Shown: positions 1-8,370, counted from the first letter of the stretch. The stretch: DNA of 64,000 nucleotides from RUG12461 sp045661345 (GCA_045661345.1 JAZRFM010000027.1:62001-126000); one strand, 5' to 3'. Numbers and translations are program-made. The notes: a model not told the origin generated them from the letters alone.

Positions 1-737
1 GAAAAACGCAGTACCTGGCGGATGGCGACGGCGTGCTGATTCCGAACCGCGTTGCGGAACGCTTCGGGATCGAAGAGGGAGAGCCCCTTTCCGTTGCCGA
101 CAGTCACCTCCTGCTGCAGGAGCTGCCCATAGACGGCATCTACCGTTGTTATTATGGCAGAGATCTTTTTATGAACCGGGAGGTTTATGCGTCCCTGTTC
201 GGGGAAGACGCAGCGCCGACGAGTCTTTTTGTACGGACCGCAAACCCGATCTCTTTGACCTATAAGCTTTCCAATGAGTTTCCGTCCCTCGTGATCACGT
301 CCACCTCGGAGATTCCCCAGGGGCTTTCCGGTATGCGCAAACTGTTCCAGACACTTGTTTTTGTGATGACAGCGCTGTCCATCATCATGTCCATCTTTGT
401 GCTGCTGAATCTGGTAAACATTTTTGTGGGACGCAGGAAAAACGAGATCATTATCATGGGAGTGAACGGGTTCAGTTACCGTGAACGCATCGGCTATCTT
501 CTCCGGGAAACCATTGCGACCACCGTGATTGGGCTTCTTCTGGGAACAGTCATGGGGTGTTTTTTGTCCGATTATCTGATCCGCCTTGTGGAGGGGAGCG
601 ATACGATGTTCCGGAGGGGAATCATCCCGGGGGCCTGGGTTCTGGCCTGCGTGCTGGAAACGGTTTTTGCACTGCTGATCAATTTCTTTGCATTTCGCAG
701 GGTAAAGAAATACGAGCTGACGGAACTGACAAGATAA
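1..737 (+). CDS. FtsX/MacB-type ABC transporter permease, C-terminal part
   Basis: The reading frame is open from the left edge, so the gene is cut by the window; a GTG at 33 is only an internal codon. The visible part has a short extracytoplasmic stretch, then three hydrophobic segments (roughly residues 105-130, 158-180 and 198-222 counted from position 33) separated by basic cytoplasmic loops. One loop reads GRRKNEIIIMGVNGFS, close to the coupling loop of FtsX-fold permeases, which is met by the ATPase subunit. It ends with a basic tail. Such proteins are the membrane half of ABC systems for lipoprotein, peptide or antibiotic handling. The ATPase partner is presumably to the left of the window. 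Substrate unknown. Confidence 0.8.
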   Translation, partial: KTQYLADGDGVLIPNRVAERFGIEEGEPLSVADSHLLLQELPIDGIYRCYYGRDLFMNREVYASLFGEDAAPTSLFVRTANPISLTYKLSNEFPSLVITSTSEIPQGLSGMRKLFQTLVFVMTALSIIMSIFVLLNLVNIFVGRRKNEIIIMGVNGFSYRERIGYLLRETIATTVIGLLLGTVMGCFLSDYLIRLVEGSDTMFRRGIIPGAWVLACVLETVFALLINFFAFRRVKKYELTELTR

Positions 738-775
738 AACACGGGGAAAATCCATGGAAAAATCGTGAAATTCCC

Positions 776-804
776 TTGACATTCGTTTCAAAAAGTCCTA
801 AACT
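776..804 (+). promoter_or_regulatory. Sigma-A promoter of the rplU-prp-rpmA operon
   Basis: A perfect -35 TTGACA (776-781), a 17-nt spacer and TAAACT (799-804) as -10. It lies after the permease stop and about 90 nt before the rplU start codon. Confidence 0.75.
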
Positions 805-890
805 ATGTGAGTATGCCGCACAGCGGGGTTTAAGCGCCTCTCAGGAAAGAGGTCACCGGAGCTGGCGAGTAATGATAATAGGAGGTGCCA
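805..890 (+). promoter_or_regulatory. Structured 5' leader of rplU, possible L21 leader
   Basis: The transcript from the promoter at 776-804 would carry an untranslated leader of about 80 nt. It contains a hairpin (CCTCT 837-841 with AGAGG 848-852) and GC-rich segments on either side. Firmicute rplU operons often have an autoregulatory L21 leader at this place, so that is the likely role. I could not match the family consensus in detail. The Shine-Dalgarno sequence AGGAGG follows just before the start at 892. Confidence 0.35.
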
Positions 891-891
891 T

Positions 892-1203
892 ATGTACGCA
901 GTCATTGCAACCGGTGGAAAGCAGTACAAAGTATCGGAAGGCGATATCATTACCATTGAGAAGCTTGGCGCATCAGAAGGAGAGAACGTGACCTTTGATC
1001 AGGTTCTGGCCGTGAATAACAATTCCAAGCTCGTCGTCGGAACGCCGACGGTGGACGGTGCAACCGTTTCCGGTTCTGTTGTCGCAGAAGGCCGTAAGAA
1101 GAAGGTCATCGTTTACAAGTACAAAAGCAAAACCGGGTATCATAAGAAGAACGGACATCGTCAGCCGTTCACCCGCGTCAAGATCGAAAAGATCAACGCA
1201 TAA
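892..1203 (+). CDS. rplU: 50S ribosomal protein L21
   Basis: A 103-residue protein of normal L21 length. It starts MYAVIATGGKQYKV and has the conserved C-terminal KKNGHRQPFTRVKI segment. L21 binds 23S rRNA in the large subunit. ATG at 892 follows a strong AGGAGG. First gene of a three-gene operon with prp and rpmA, the standard Firmicute order. Confidence 0.97.
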   Translation: MYAVIATGGKQYKVSEGDIITIEKLGASEGENVTFDQVLAVNNNSKLVVGTPTVDGATVSGSVVAEGRKKKVIVYKYKSKTGYHKKNGHRQPFTRVKIEKINA

Positions 1204-1224
1204 AAGGATCGACAGGTTCGTTCT

Positions 1225-1563
1225 ATGGTGAGCGTGACAATCCTGAAAGATCAAAAGAATCTCTGCAGGGGATTTGAGACAAAAGGGCATGCGCTTTATG
1301 CCGACAAGGGACAGGACATTGTCTGCGCGGCGGTTTCGGTGTTGACCATCAATACCGTCAATTCCCTGGAGCAGTTTACCGAAGACCCCTTTGTTTTCCT
1401 TTCGGATGAAAAAGAGGGATTGATCTCGGTCCGGTTTGAAAAGGAACCGGGAGAAGCGGCGGCGCTTTTGCTTTCCTCCTATGAGCTGGGGATCAGCGGA
1501 ATTGCCGAAAACTATGGGACGAAGTATTTGAGTTTGGAGATGAAGGAGGTAACAACATGCTGA
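1225..1563 (+). CDS. prp: Ribosomal-processing cysteine protease Prp
   Basis: A 112-residue protein between L21 and L27. The catalytic pair is visible: His22 in GHALYAD and Cys34 in DIVCAAVSVL, with the usual 12-residue spacing. In Staphylococcus aureus, Prp removes the N-terminal extension of L27 before assembly. The neighbouring L27 has exactly such an extension, so the substrate is encoded next door. The rpmA start overlaps the prp stop, giving translational coupling. The Shine-Dalgarno before 1225 is weak, and coupling to rplU may help. Confidence 0.93.
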   Translation: MVSVTILKDQKNLCRGFETKGHALYADKGQDIVCAAVSVLTINTVNSLEQFTEDPFVFLSDEKEGLISVRFEKEPGEAAALLLSSYELGISGIAENYGTKYLSLEMKEVTTC

Positions 1564-1841
1564 ATATGAACCTTCAGTTTTTCGCACATAAGAAGGGTGT
1601 CGGCTCGACCAAGAACGGCCGTGATTCCGAGGCAAAGCGTCTGGGTGCGAAAAGAGCGGACGGACAGTTCGTGAAAGCAGGCAATATTCTTTACCGCCAG
1701 AGAGGGACCAAGATTCATCCGGGTGTCAATGTGGGACGCGGCGGAGATGATACGTTGTTTGCACTGGTGGATGGTGTCGTACGGTTTGAACGCCTCGGGC
1801 GCGACCGCAAGCAGGCTTCCGTATACCCGAAGGAAGGCTGA
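1557..1841 (+). CDS. rpmA: 50S ribosomal protein L27 with Prp-cleavable extension
   Basis: A 94-residue L27. The N-terminus MLNMNLQFFAHKKGVG carries the Firmicute extension, with the expected Prp cut after the two Phe residues, leaving AHKKGVGSTKNGRDS, which reaches the peptidyl-transferase centre. ATG 1557 overlaps the prp stop and follows AAGGAGG. An ATG at 1566 would still keep the cleavage motif but has a poorer ribosome site. Confidence 0.97.
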   Translation: MLNMNLQFFAHKKGVGSTKNGRDSEAKRLGAKRADGQFVKAGNILYRQRGTKIHPGVNVGRGGDDTLFALVDGVVRFERLGRDRKQASVYPKEG

Positions 1842-1873
1842 AACAACGCAATATCAGGTTGGATTGAGAGAAA

Positions 1874-1899
1874 GGCTGTCTTGCGGGACAGCCTTTTTT
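1874..1899 (+). terminator. Rho-independent terminator of rplU-prp-rpmA
   Basis: GGCTGTC (1874-1880) pairs with GACAGCC (1887-1893), followed by six T. It ends the ribosomal protein operon and overlaps the promoter-like elements of obg. Confidence 0.88.
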
Positions 1900-1909
1900 C
1901 CTGTATAAT
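1881..1909 (+). promoter_or_regulatory. Promoter of obg, apparently giving a leaderless mRNA
   Basis: A perfect TATAAT at 1904-1909 has TTGCGG at 1881-1886 exactly 17 nt upstream. Transcription would begin about 6-7 nt downstream, that is at or next to the obg ATG at 1916. No Shine-Dalgarno sequence precedes that ATG. The -35 falls in the loop and stem of the rpmA terminator. Confidence 0.55.
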
Positions 1910-1915
1910 TCGAGT

Positions 1916-3199
1916 ATGTTTACGGATAGTGTGACCATTACAATTCGATCCGGAAAGGGCGGCAATGGACATGTCAGCTTCCGGAGAGAAAAATATGTCC
2001 CGAACGGCGGCCCTGATGGCGGGGACGGCGGCAAAGGCGGCGATATCATCTTTGAAGTCGATCCCGGGATGAACACCTTAAATGATTTTCGCCACAAACG
2101 GAAGTGGACGGCCCAAAACGGGGAGGATGGCGGCAAACGCAACTGCCACGGAAAAAAAGGAGAGGATCTTGTCATCAAAGTACCGGAGGGCACCATCATC
2201 CGGGATGAGGAGACCGGGGAAGTCATCATGGATATGTCCGGAGATCATCAGCGTGAGATGATCCTGCCGGGGGGCAGAGGCGGCAACGGCAACCAGCATT
2301 ATGCCACCTCCACCATGCAGGCGCCGAAGTATGCCCAGCCGGGGCAGGAAGCGATTGAGCTTCTGGTAAGGCTGGAGCTGAAGGTAATTGCGGATGTGGG
2401 ACTGGTCGGCTTCCCGAGTGTGGGAAAATCCACACTGCTGTCCATGGTGAGCAATGCCACCCCGAAGATAGCGGACTACCATTTTACAACATTGCAGCCC
2501 ATTCTGGGTGTTGTAGATCTCGGTGACGGAGAAGGCTTTGTGATGGCGGATATTCCCGGATTGATCGAAGGCGCCAAAGACGGCGTCGGGCTCGGGCATG
2601 ATTTTCTCCGTCATATTGAGCGGACGCGCCTGCTGATCCATGTGGTGGATGTGGCAGGAACTGAAGGAAGAGACCCCGTTTCCGATGTTTATGCCATCCA
2701 CGGGGAATTGTCCGCGTTTGACCCGGCACTTCTGCAGAAGCCCATGGTGATCGCCGCCAACAAGATGGACGCCCTGCCGGCGGACAGTGATGCACTGGAT
2801 CGGCTGAAAAAAGAATTTGAGCCACAGGGGATCAACGTATTTCCGATCTCCGCCGCCCGGAATACCGGTATACAGGAGCTGCTCTATGCCGTGGGAGAAC
2901 GCCTGCGATCCGCCAAAAATCAAAAAACCACGGTTTATGAAAGCACCTTTGATCCGAAGCTCCGGATGTTTATGGAGGAACCCGTCACCGTACGATCAGA
3001 CCCGGATGGGGCCTTTGTGGTGGAAGGACCGAGGATTGAGAAAATGCTTGGATATACCAATCTGGAATCCGAAAAAGGCTTCCTCTTTTTCCAGAGATTT
3101 CTGCGGGAACAGGGGATTTTAAAGGAATTGGAAGCAAGGGGAATCAAAGAAGGAGACACGGTGCGCCTCTCGACACTGGAGTTTACCTATTACCCGTAA
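1916..3199 (+). CDS. obgE: GTPase Obg
   Basis: A 427-residue Obg GTPase. Domain order: glycine-rich Obg fold (1-160, many GGDGGKGG-type turns); G domain with GFPSVGKST (G1, about 164-172), DIPGLIEGA (G3), NKMD (G4, about 281) and SAA (G5); and a C-terminal OCT domain. Obg links 50S assembly, nucleotide levels and stress responses. The start MFTDSVTITIRSGKGGNG aligns with known Obg N-termini, so 1916 is right although it has no ribosome binding site. Located between rpmA and yhbY, as in many Firmicutes. Confidence 0.96.
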   Translation: MFTDSVTITIRSGKGGNGHVSFRREKYVPNGGPDGGDGGKGGDIIFEVDPGMNTLNDFRHKRKWTAQNGEDGGKRNCHGKKGEDLVIKVPEGTIIRDEETGEVIMDMSGDHQREMILPGGRGGNGNQHYATSTMQAPKYAQPGQEAIELLVRLELKVIADVGLVGFPSVGKSTLLSMVSNATPKIADYHFTTLQPILGVVDLGDGEGFVMADIPGLIEGAKDGVGLGHDFLRHIERTRLLIHVVDVAGTEGRDPVSDVYAIHGELSAFDPALLQKPMVIAANKMDALPADSDALDRLKKEFEPQGINVFPISAARNTGIQELLYAVGERLRSAKNQKTTVYESTFDPKLRMFMEEPVTVRSDPDGAFVVEGPRIEKMLGYTNLESEKGFLFFQRFLREQGILKELEARGIKEGDTVRLSTLEFTYYP

Positions 3200-3230
3200 T
3201 TTTCCCGGCGTAGTGCTGGATGCTGTTATA

Positions 3231-3257
3231 AGGAACTGTTACAGAATAACAGTTCCT
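3231..3257 (+). promoter_or_regulatory. Perfect 11-bp hairpin directly before the yhbY ribosome site
   Basis: AGGAACTGTTA (3231-3241), loop CAGAA, TAACAGTTCCT (3247-3257). There is no T-tract, so it is not an ordinary terminator. The Shine-Dalgarno AAGGAGG begins at 3258, immediately after the stem. It could be an RNA processing site, a translation control element or a protein-binding palindrome. A related hairpin with the same CAGAA loop lies at 8313-8336. Confidence 0.55.
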
Positions 3258-3267
3258 AAGGAGGATC

Positions 3268-3558
3268 ATGTTGACCACAAAACAACGTTCCTATCTGAAG
3301 GGACTCGCCATGAAGCTGGATCCCGTTTTTCAAATCGGAAAGAGCAGTCTGACACCGGAATTTTCCCGGAGCGTGGAAGAAGCCCTGGAGAAACGGGAAT
3401 TGATTAAGATTTCCGTATTGAAAAACTGTGCCGATGATCCCAAAGAGCTTGCGCAGATGCTCTCCGAACGGACGAAATCCCAGGTAGTTCAGGTGATCGG
3501 CAAGAAGATTGTGATATACAGACCCGCAAAAGAACCGAAAATCGAGCTCCCGAAATGA
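3268..3558 (+). CDS. yhbY: YhbY-family (CRM domain) ribosome assembly RNA-binding protein
   Basis: A 96-residue single CRM domain protein (YqeI in Bacillus). The GxxG-type loop is in FQIGKSSLTPEF, and the LKSQVVQVIGKKIVIYR-like C-terminal strand is typical. CRM proteins bind pre-50S particles and RNA. ATG 3268 has AAGGAGG upstream. Its stop overlaps the start of nadD (ATGA), consistent with an operon from obg to rsfS. Confidence 0.9.
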   Translation: MLTTKQRSYLKGLAMKLDPVFQIGKSSLTPEFSRSVEEALEKRELIKISVLKNCADDPKELAQMLSERTKSQVVQVIGKKIVIYRPAKEPKIELPK

Positions 3559-4175
3559 ACGAAGACAACATGCAAAAAATCGGGATTCTGGGAGGAACCT
3601 TCGATCCCGTGCATACCGCGCATCTGATGATTGCAGAGCATGCAGCCTCGGATCTTTCGCTGGATGCGGTATTCCTCATGCCCACCGGGAAATCACCGCA
3701 CAAAGATGAAGAGGCCATCACTCCCATCCCTCACCGGGTGAAGATGATCGAGCTTGCGACCGCGGACAATCCGCATCTGGAACTATCCACCTTTGAACTG
3801 GACGATCCGGAAACGAGTTATACATACCGTACTGCGGAACGTCTGTCACAGGCCTATCCGGATACCGCGTTCACCTACATCATGGGGGCGGATTCTCTGA
3901 TCCATTTCAGACACTGGGTACATCCCGAAATTATCAGCAGACATTTTCATCTTGCTGTTGCAGTTCGTGATGATAAGGATACGGGATTACTCCACGCCCT
4001 TGCCGGGGAGTACAAGGAGCTTTTCGGTACCGGGATCACCGTGCTTTCCGTTCCGAATTTCTCGATTTCTTCTACGGATATCAGAGACCGGATCAAAAGA
4101 GGTCTGTCTGTCCGTTATCTGACACCGGATCCCGTGATTGACTATATCAAAGAACACAACCTGTACCGGACATAG
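3555..4175 (+). CDS. nadD: Nicotinate-nucleotide adenylyltransferase
   Basis: A 206-residue NadD, transferring AMP from ATP to nicotinate mononucleotide in NAD synthesis. The nucleotidyltransferase motif GGTFDPVHTAHL is at residues 11-22 and the second motif ISSTDIRDRI is near the C-terminus. The first ATG (3555) overlaps the yhbY stop. ATG 3570 (MQKIGILGG) fits family N-termini equally well, so the true start could be five codons later. Confidence 0.95.
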   Translation: MNEDNMQKIGILGGTFDPVHTAHLMIAEHAASDLSLDAVFLMPTGKSPHKDEEAITPIPHRVKMIELATADNPHLELSTFELDDPETSYTYRTAERLSQAYPDTAFTYIMGADSLIHFRHWVHPEIISRHFHLAVAVRDDKDTGLLHALAGEYKELFGTGITVLSVPNFSISSTDIRDRIKRGLSVRYLTPDPVIDYIKEHNLYRT

Positions 4176-4193
4176 GATGAGGAGTATCTTCGA

Positions 4194-4781
4194 ATGCAGG
4201 CGTACTTGCAGGACATCAAAAAAAGAGTAAAAAAAGCGCTGGACAAGGACAGGTGGGAGCATACCAGGGGTGTGGCATATACCGCCTGCTGTCTTGCCAT
4301 GGCCCACGGGGCAGATATGGAACAGGCCATGCTCGCAGGCTATCTTCATGATTGCGCAAAGTGTATTCCCAATGAGGAGAAGCTTGCGCTCTGCAAAAAA
4401 TACAGGGTGGATCTCACGGACGTGGAGAAGAGGAATCCCTACCTGATCCATGCAAAGCTGGGGGCATATCTGGCAAAGAAGGACTATGGGGTGGAGGATC
4501 CTGAGATTATTCATGCCATCCGTGTCCATACCACCGGGGCGCCGGATATGTCTTTGCCGGATAAGATCCTTTTCGTGGCCGACTATATCGAGCCGGGACG
4601 GGATAAGGCAAGGCGGCTTAGGGAGCTGCGTGAGAAAGCTTTCCATGATCTCGATGAGACATTGCTTTGTATTCTTTACGATACCGTGACCTATCTCTCA
4701 AAAGGAACGAGAGAGATTGACCCGATGACAGAGGAAACCTACCATTATTATCAAAAAAGGATGAATCACCATGGAACATAA
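4194..4781 (+). CDS. yqeK: HD-domain phosphohydrolase YqeK (Ap4A hydrolase type)
   Basis: A 195-residue protein with the HD signature GYLHDCAK (about 49-56) and an upstream His in the first helix (RWEHTRGV). YqeK of Gram-positives cleaves diadenosine tetraphosphate symmetrically to ADP. It sits between nadD and rsfS as in Bacillus, and its end overlaps the rsfS start by 11 nt. Confidence 0.92.
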   Translation: MQAYLQDIKKRVKKALDKDRWEHTRGVAYTACCLAMAHGADMEQAMLAGYLHDCAKCIPNEEKLALCKKYRVDLTDVEKRNPYLIHAKLGAYLAKKDYGVEDPEIIHAIRVHTTGAPDMSLPDKILFVADYIEPGRDKARRLRELREKAFHDLDETLLCILYDTVTYLSKGTREIDPMTEETYHYYQKRMNHHGT

Positions 4782-5133
4782 CGCAAAAGAGATGGCGAAA
4801 ATCGCATACCATGCTTTATCTGAAAAAAAGGCCGAGGATATCCGCATACTGGACATCAGTGAGATCAGCCCCATTGCTGATTATTTCCTGATTGCTTCCG
4901 CAAAGAATCAGACCCAGCTTGCGGCGCTGAAGGATGAAGTGGAGGAGAAGCTGGGACGGGCGGGATACACCGACTGCAGAATTGAGGGAAATGCACATTC
5001 CACCTGGATTCTGATGGACTTTACGGATGTGATTGTCCACCTGTTTTCCGAGGAGGACAGGCTGTTTTATGATCTGGAACGGGTATGGCGTGACGGCAGC
5101 GTGATTGAGCCGGAAACGCTGGAGCATGCATAA
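4771..5133 (+). CDS. rsfS: Ribosomal silencing factor RsfS
   Basis: A 120-residue RsfS/YbeB protein that binds L14 and blocks subunit joining. The conserved DISEISPIADYFLIASA and VHLFSEEDRLFYDLERVW segments are present. ATG 4771 overlaps the yqeK reading frame, indicating coupled translation. Confidence 0.95.
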   Translation: MEHNAKEMAKIAYHALSEKKAEDIRILDISEISPIADYFLIASAKNQTQLAALKDEVEEKLGRAGYTDCRIEGNAHSTWILMDFTDVIVHLFSEEDRLFYDLERVWRDGSVIEPETLEHA

Positions 5134-5151
5134 AAAATAGGAGGATGAAAA

Positions 5152-6135
5152 ATGGTTCGGATCGGCATTATGGGATATGGTAATCTCGGGAAAGGCATGG
5201 AATGTGCGCTGCGGGATGCGAAAGATATGACGTTGGCTGCCGTGTTTACACGGCGTTCCCCGGAAACGGTTTCCGTAAAGACACCGGCTGTTCCGGTTTG
5301 TCTCGCACAGGATATCGGGGACTGGAAAGATAAGATTGACGTCCTGATTCTTTGCGGAGGCTCCGCGACAGATCTGCCGGAGCAGACAAAACAATATGCA
5401 AAGCTCTTTCATGTGGTAGACAGCTTTGATACGCATGCACGGATTCCGGAGCACTTTGCCGCGGTGGATGCTGCCGCAAAAGAGTCTCATCATGTGGCAA
5501 TCATCTCCGCAGGCTGGGATCCGGGAATGTTTTCTTTAGACCGTCTTTACGCGAGGGCGATCCTCCCGGACGGGAAGGATGAAACCTTTTGGGGGAAGGG
5601 GGTGTCTCAAGGGCACTCCGACGCGATCCGCCGGATTGAAGGGGTGAAAAATGCCAAGCAGTACACGATTCCGATCGAAGACGCGCTGAAAAGAGTTCGA
5701 GCCGGCGAACAGCCAACCCTGACTGCCAGAGAAAAGCATCTGAGAGAGTGCTTTGTCGTCGCGGAGGAGGGTGCGGATCGCGCGAAAATTGAAAAGACCA
5801 TCCAGACCATGCCGAACTATTTTGCGGATTATGATACCATTGTCCATTTTATAGACGAGGATACGTTCCAGAAGGAACACGCCGGTATGGCACACGGGGG
5901 TTTTGTGATACGTTCCGGGAAGACCGGATTTGAAAAAGAGCACCAGGCCGTGATAGAATACAGCCTGCAGCTGGATTCCAATCCGGAGTTTACGGCAAAT
6001 GTACTGGTGGCCTATGCACGCGCCGCCATACGGATTTCCGCTGACGGTGTATCCGGATGCAAGACCGTCTTTGACGTTCCGCCGGCTTACCTTTCCGAGA
6101 AGAGCGGTGAGGAGCTGCGTAAAACCATTCTTTGA
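5152..6135 (+). CDS. ddh: meso-diaminopimelate dehydrogenase
   Basis: A 327-residue NADPH-dependent enzyme that aminates tetrahydrodipicolinate straight to meso-DAP, a one-step branch of lysine and peptidoglycan precursor synthesis. The Rossmann motif GYGNLGKG is at residues 8-15, and the family segments SAGWDPGMFSLDR and FWGKGVSQGHSDAIRRI are clear. AGGAGG precedes the ATG. It follows rsfS by 18 nt and is probably cotranscribed. Confidence 0.92.
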   Translation: MVRIGIMGYGNLGKGMECALRDAKDMTLAAVFTRRSPETVSVKTPAVPVCLAQDIGDWKDKIDVLILCGGSATDLPEQTKQYAKLFHVVDSFDTHARIPEHFAAVDAAAKESHHVAIISAGWDPGMFSLDRLYARAILPDGKDETFWGKGVSQGHSDAIRRIEGVKNAKQYTIPIEDALKRVRAGEQPTLTAREKHLRECFVVAEEGADRAKIEKTIQTMPNYFADYDTIVHFIDEDTFQKEHAGMAHGGFVIRSGKTGFEKEHQAVIEYSLQLDSNPEFTANVLVAYARAAIRISADGVSGCKTVFDVPPAYLSEKSGEELRKTIL

Positions 6136-6151
6136 AATACAGGAGATGCGG

Positions 6152-8314
6152 ATGATGTCGGAAGAATCCATTGCCAAAGAAAATCACAAACAAGTCATTT
6201 TGCGGCTGATCCTGCTTTCTCTGATCGGACTTGCCGTAAACCTTTTCGGTGCGCAAATCGCATCGGCACTGAAATTGCCGATTTATTGCGATTTTATCGG
6301 CACCGCTGTCGTTGCGGCCATCGGCGGCCCCCTTCCGGGCATCATCATCGGTCTGTTGACCAATATCCTAAGATCCATCACGGATCCGGTTTCTGTCTTT
6401 TACGGAACGATCAGCGTCATCAATGCGGTGGTCGTGGCCTTTGCCGTAAAGAGAAAATGGTTGAAAAAAATCGGCGGTCTGATCGTGACAATCCTGATTC
6501 TTGCTGCCTTCGGGGGCGGGCTTGGTTCCGTCCTCACCTGGATGCTCTACGGATTTCAGGCGGAGCCTACCACAGCCGGTCTGGTGGGTGTTTTCTACAG
6601 TGCCGGGCTCTCGCCCCTTGCCGCGGAGTTCTGGGCAAGTATCGTCATCGATATCCTGGATAAGGGGATCGTAGTCACTGTCGTGGTACTGGTGCTGCAT
6701 ATCATGCCGAAGCAGATGTTCCGGCAGTTTCAGCTATCGGGCCTCAGACAGGCCCCCCTTTCTCCGGAGGAAATGCGGCTCGCGAAGCAGAAGCTCAGCC
6801 GGTCTCTGTCCTTACGAACGAAGCTGATGCTGATGATCAGTATTGCCAGCCTTGTCATTGCGACGGCTGCGACAGTGATCAGCTTCGTCATCTATCGCAG
6901 TACTGCCATTGCGGATCATAAGAAAATAGCGGAATCCGCCGCGATCATGGCTGCCAATATCATCGACGGTGACCGTGTGGATGAGTATCTTGAAAAGGGA
7001 GAAGCAGCGGATGGATATCAGGAGATCAAAAAGATCCTCATGGAGCTGAAGGACAGTGCGCCGGATATCAGCTATGTTTATGCCTATCGTGTGGAAGAGG
7101 ACGGCTATCATGTGGTATTTGACATAGATACAGAGGCGGTAAAAGGCGATGATCCCGGGACTGTTCGTCCCGTGGAAGAGGATTTTCTCCCGTATCTGCC
7201 GGCGCTGCTGGCCGGGCAGGAAATCGAGCCGGTAGTGTGTGATGACAGCTTCGGACTTCTTCTGACGGATTACGAGCCGGTCTATGATTCCAATGGCGTT
7301 GTGCAGTGCTATGCAGGGGCGGATGTGGAAATGAAACAGATTCAGGAGGATGGCATCCGGTTCCTGGCCCAGATGATCTCGTTGTTTCTGGCGTATATCA
7401 TTCTGGTTCTCGCCATCGGGTTCTGGATGGCGGAATATGATATTGTCCTGCCAGTCAATGCGATGACCATAGCCGCGACAGCCTTTGAACGTCGTGATGA
7501 CGAGTCTATGGAAGAGAGTGTGGAACGCATCAAAAAGCTGGATATCCGTACAGGGGATGAAATTGAAAACCTTTATCATGCTTTTTCGAGAATGACAGAG
7601 GATAACCTGATTTATCTCGAGGATATTGAACGGAAAAATGACACCATCAATGAAATGCAGGCGGCCTTGATCCTGGTGCTTGCGGATATGGTGGAAAGCC
7701 GTGACAAGAATACCGGAGATCATGTCCGGAAGACGGCGGCATACACGAAAATCATCATGGAGGAACTGAAAAAAGAAGGGAAATATACGGATCAGCTGAC
7801 GGATGAGTTTATCTCGGATGTGGTCTATTCCGCACCCCTTCATGATGTGGGCAAGATTAATGTTCCCGATGCCATTTTAAACAAGCCCGGGAAATTGTCC
7901 GACGAGGAGTTTGACAAGATGAAAACCCATACGACCGTGGGGGGGAATATTATCGATCGTGTAATTGACACCGTGCCGGAATCCGACTCCGGCTATCTGC
8001 AGGAGGCCAAAAGGCTTGCGCTGTACCACCATGAGAAATGGAACGGGGCCGGGTATCCCACAGGCCTGGCAGGAGAGGAGATCCCGCTCTCTGCACGGAT
8101 CATGGCGGTTGCGGATGTATTTGACGCGCTTGTTTCCACCAGAAGCTACAAAAAAGGCTTTCCTTTTGAGAAAGCCATGGATATCATCCGGGAGAGCTCC
8201 GGTACACATTTTGATCCCGATGTCGCACAGGCTTTCCTGAATGCGGAAGACGAGGTCCGGAAAGTCGCTGAAGAGTTCGGACAGGAAGAGAGCGATCACA
8301 AGAAAGAAGCTTAG
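6152..8314 (+). CDS. Membrane HD-GYP phosphodiesterase with ECF-S-like N-terminus
   Basis: About 720 residues. Domain order: an N-terminal block of about five or six membrane segments (15-190) with YCDFIGTAVVAAIGGPLPG, resembling the S components of ECF vitamin transporters; a membrane segment (about 225-250); an extracytoplasmic sensor (251-402); another segment (403-425); a HAMP-like linker; and an HD-GYP domain (505-690) with HDVGK (about 563) and HHEKWNGAGYP (about 625). HD-GYP domains hydrolyse cyclic di-GMP. The frame is open further upstream, but AGGAG at 6141-6145 points to ATG 6152 (or 6155). Signal sensed unknown. Confidence 0.88.
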   Translation: MMSEESIAKENHKQVILRLILLSLIGLAVNLFGAQIASALKLPIYCDFIGTAVVAAIGGPLPGIIIGLLTNILRSITDPVSVFYGTISVINAVVVAFAVKRKWLKKIGGLIVTILILAAFGGGLGSVLTWMLYGFQAEPTTAGLVGVFYSAGLSPLAAEFWASIVIDILDKGIVVTVVVLVLHIMPKQMFRQFQLSGLRQAPLSPEEMRLAKQKLSRSLSLRTKLMLMISIASLVIATAATVISFVIYRSTAIADHKKIAESAAIMAANIIDGDRVDEYLEKGEAADGYQEIKKILMELKDSAPDISYVYAYRVEEDGYHVVFDIDTEAVKGDDPGTVRPVEEDFLPYLPALLAGQEIEPVVCDDSFGLLLTDYEPVYDSNGVVQCYAGADVEMKQIQEDGIRFLAQMISLFLAYIILVLAIGFWMAEYDIVLPVNAMTIAATAFERRDDESMEESVERIKKLDIRTGDEIENLYHAFSRMTEDNLIYLEDIERKNDTINEMQAALILVLADMVESRDKNTGDHVRKTAAYTKIIMEELKKEGKYTDQLTDEFISDVVYSAPLHDVGKINVPDAILNKPGKLSDEEFDKMKTHTTVGGNIIDRVIDTVPESDSGYLQEAKRLALYHHEKWNGAGYPTGLAGEEIPLSARIMAVADVFDALVSTRSYKKGFPFEKAMDIIRESSGTHFDPDVAQAFLNAEDEVRKVAEEFGQEESDHKKEA

Positions 8315-8370
8315 GAGCTGTTCAGAAACAACTCCTTCGTCTGAGGAAACGGTGCGATCAGTTTCCTCAG
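8313..8370. terminator. Paired hairpins between converging genes, without T-tract
   Basis: Two stems lie side by side between the HD-GYP gene (+) and lexA (-). The first is AGGAG/CTCCT (8313-8336, one mismatch, CAGAA-type loop). The second is a perfect 10-bp stem, CTGAGGAAAC (8341-8350) with GTTTCCTCAG (8361-8370), which covers the lexA stop. The position suits bidirectional termination, but neither strand has a clear T run, so the role is uncertain. Confidence 0.4.

Noticed and set aside
5999..6151. N-terminal extension of the HD-GYP gene
   Set aside because: It is open in frame but overlaps the end of ddh in another frame. AGGAG at 6141-6145 points to ATG 6152 and the extension reads like shadow sequence.
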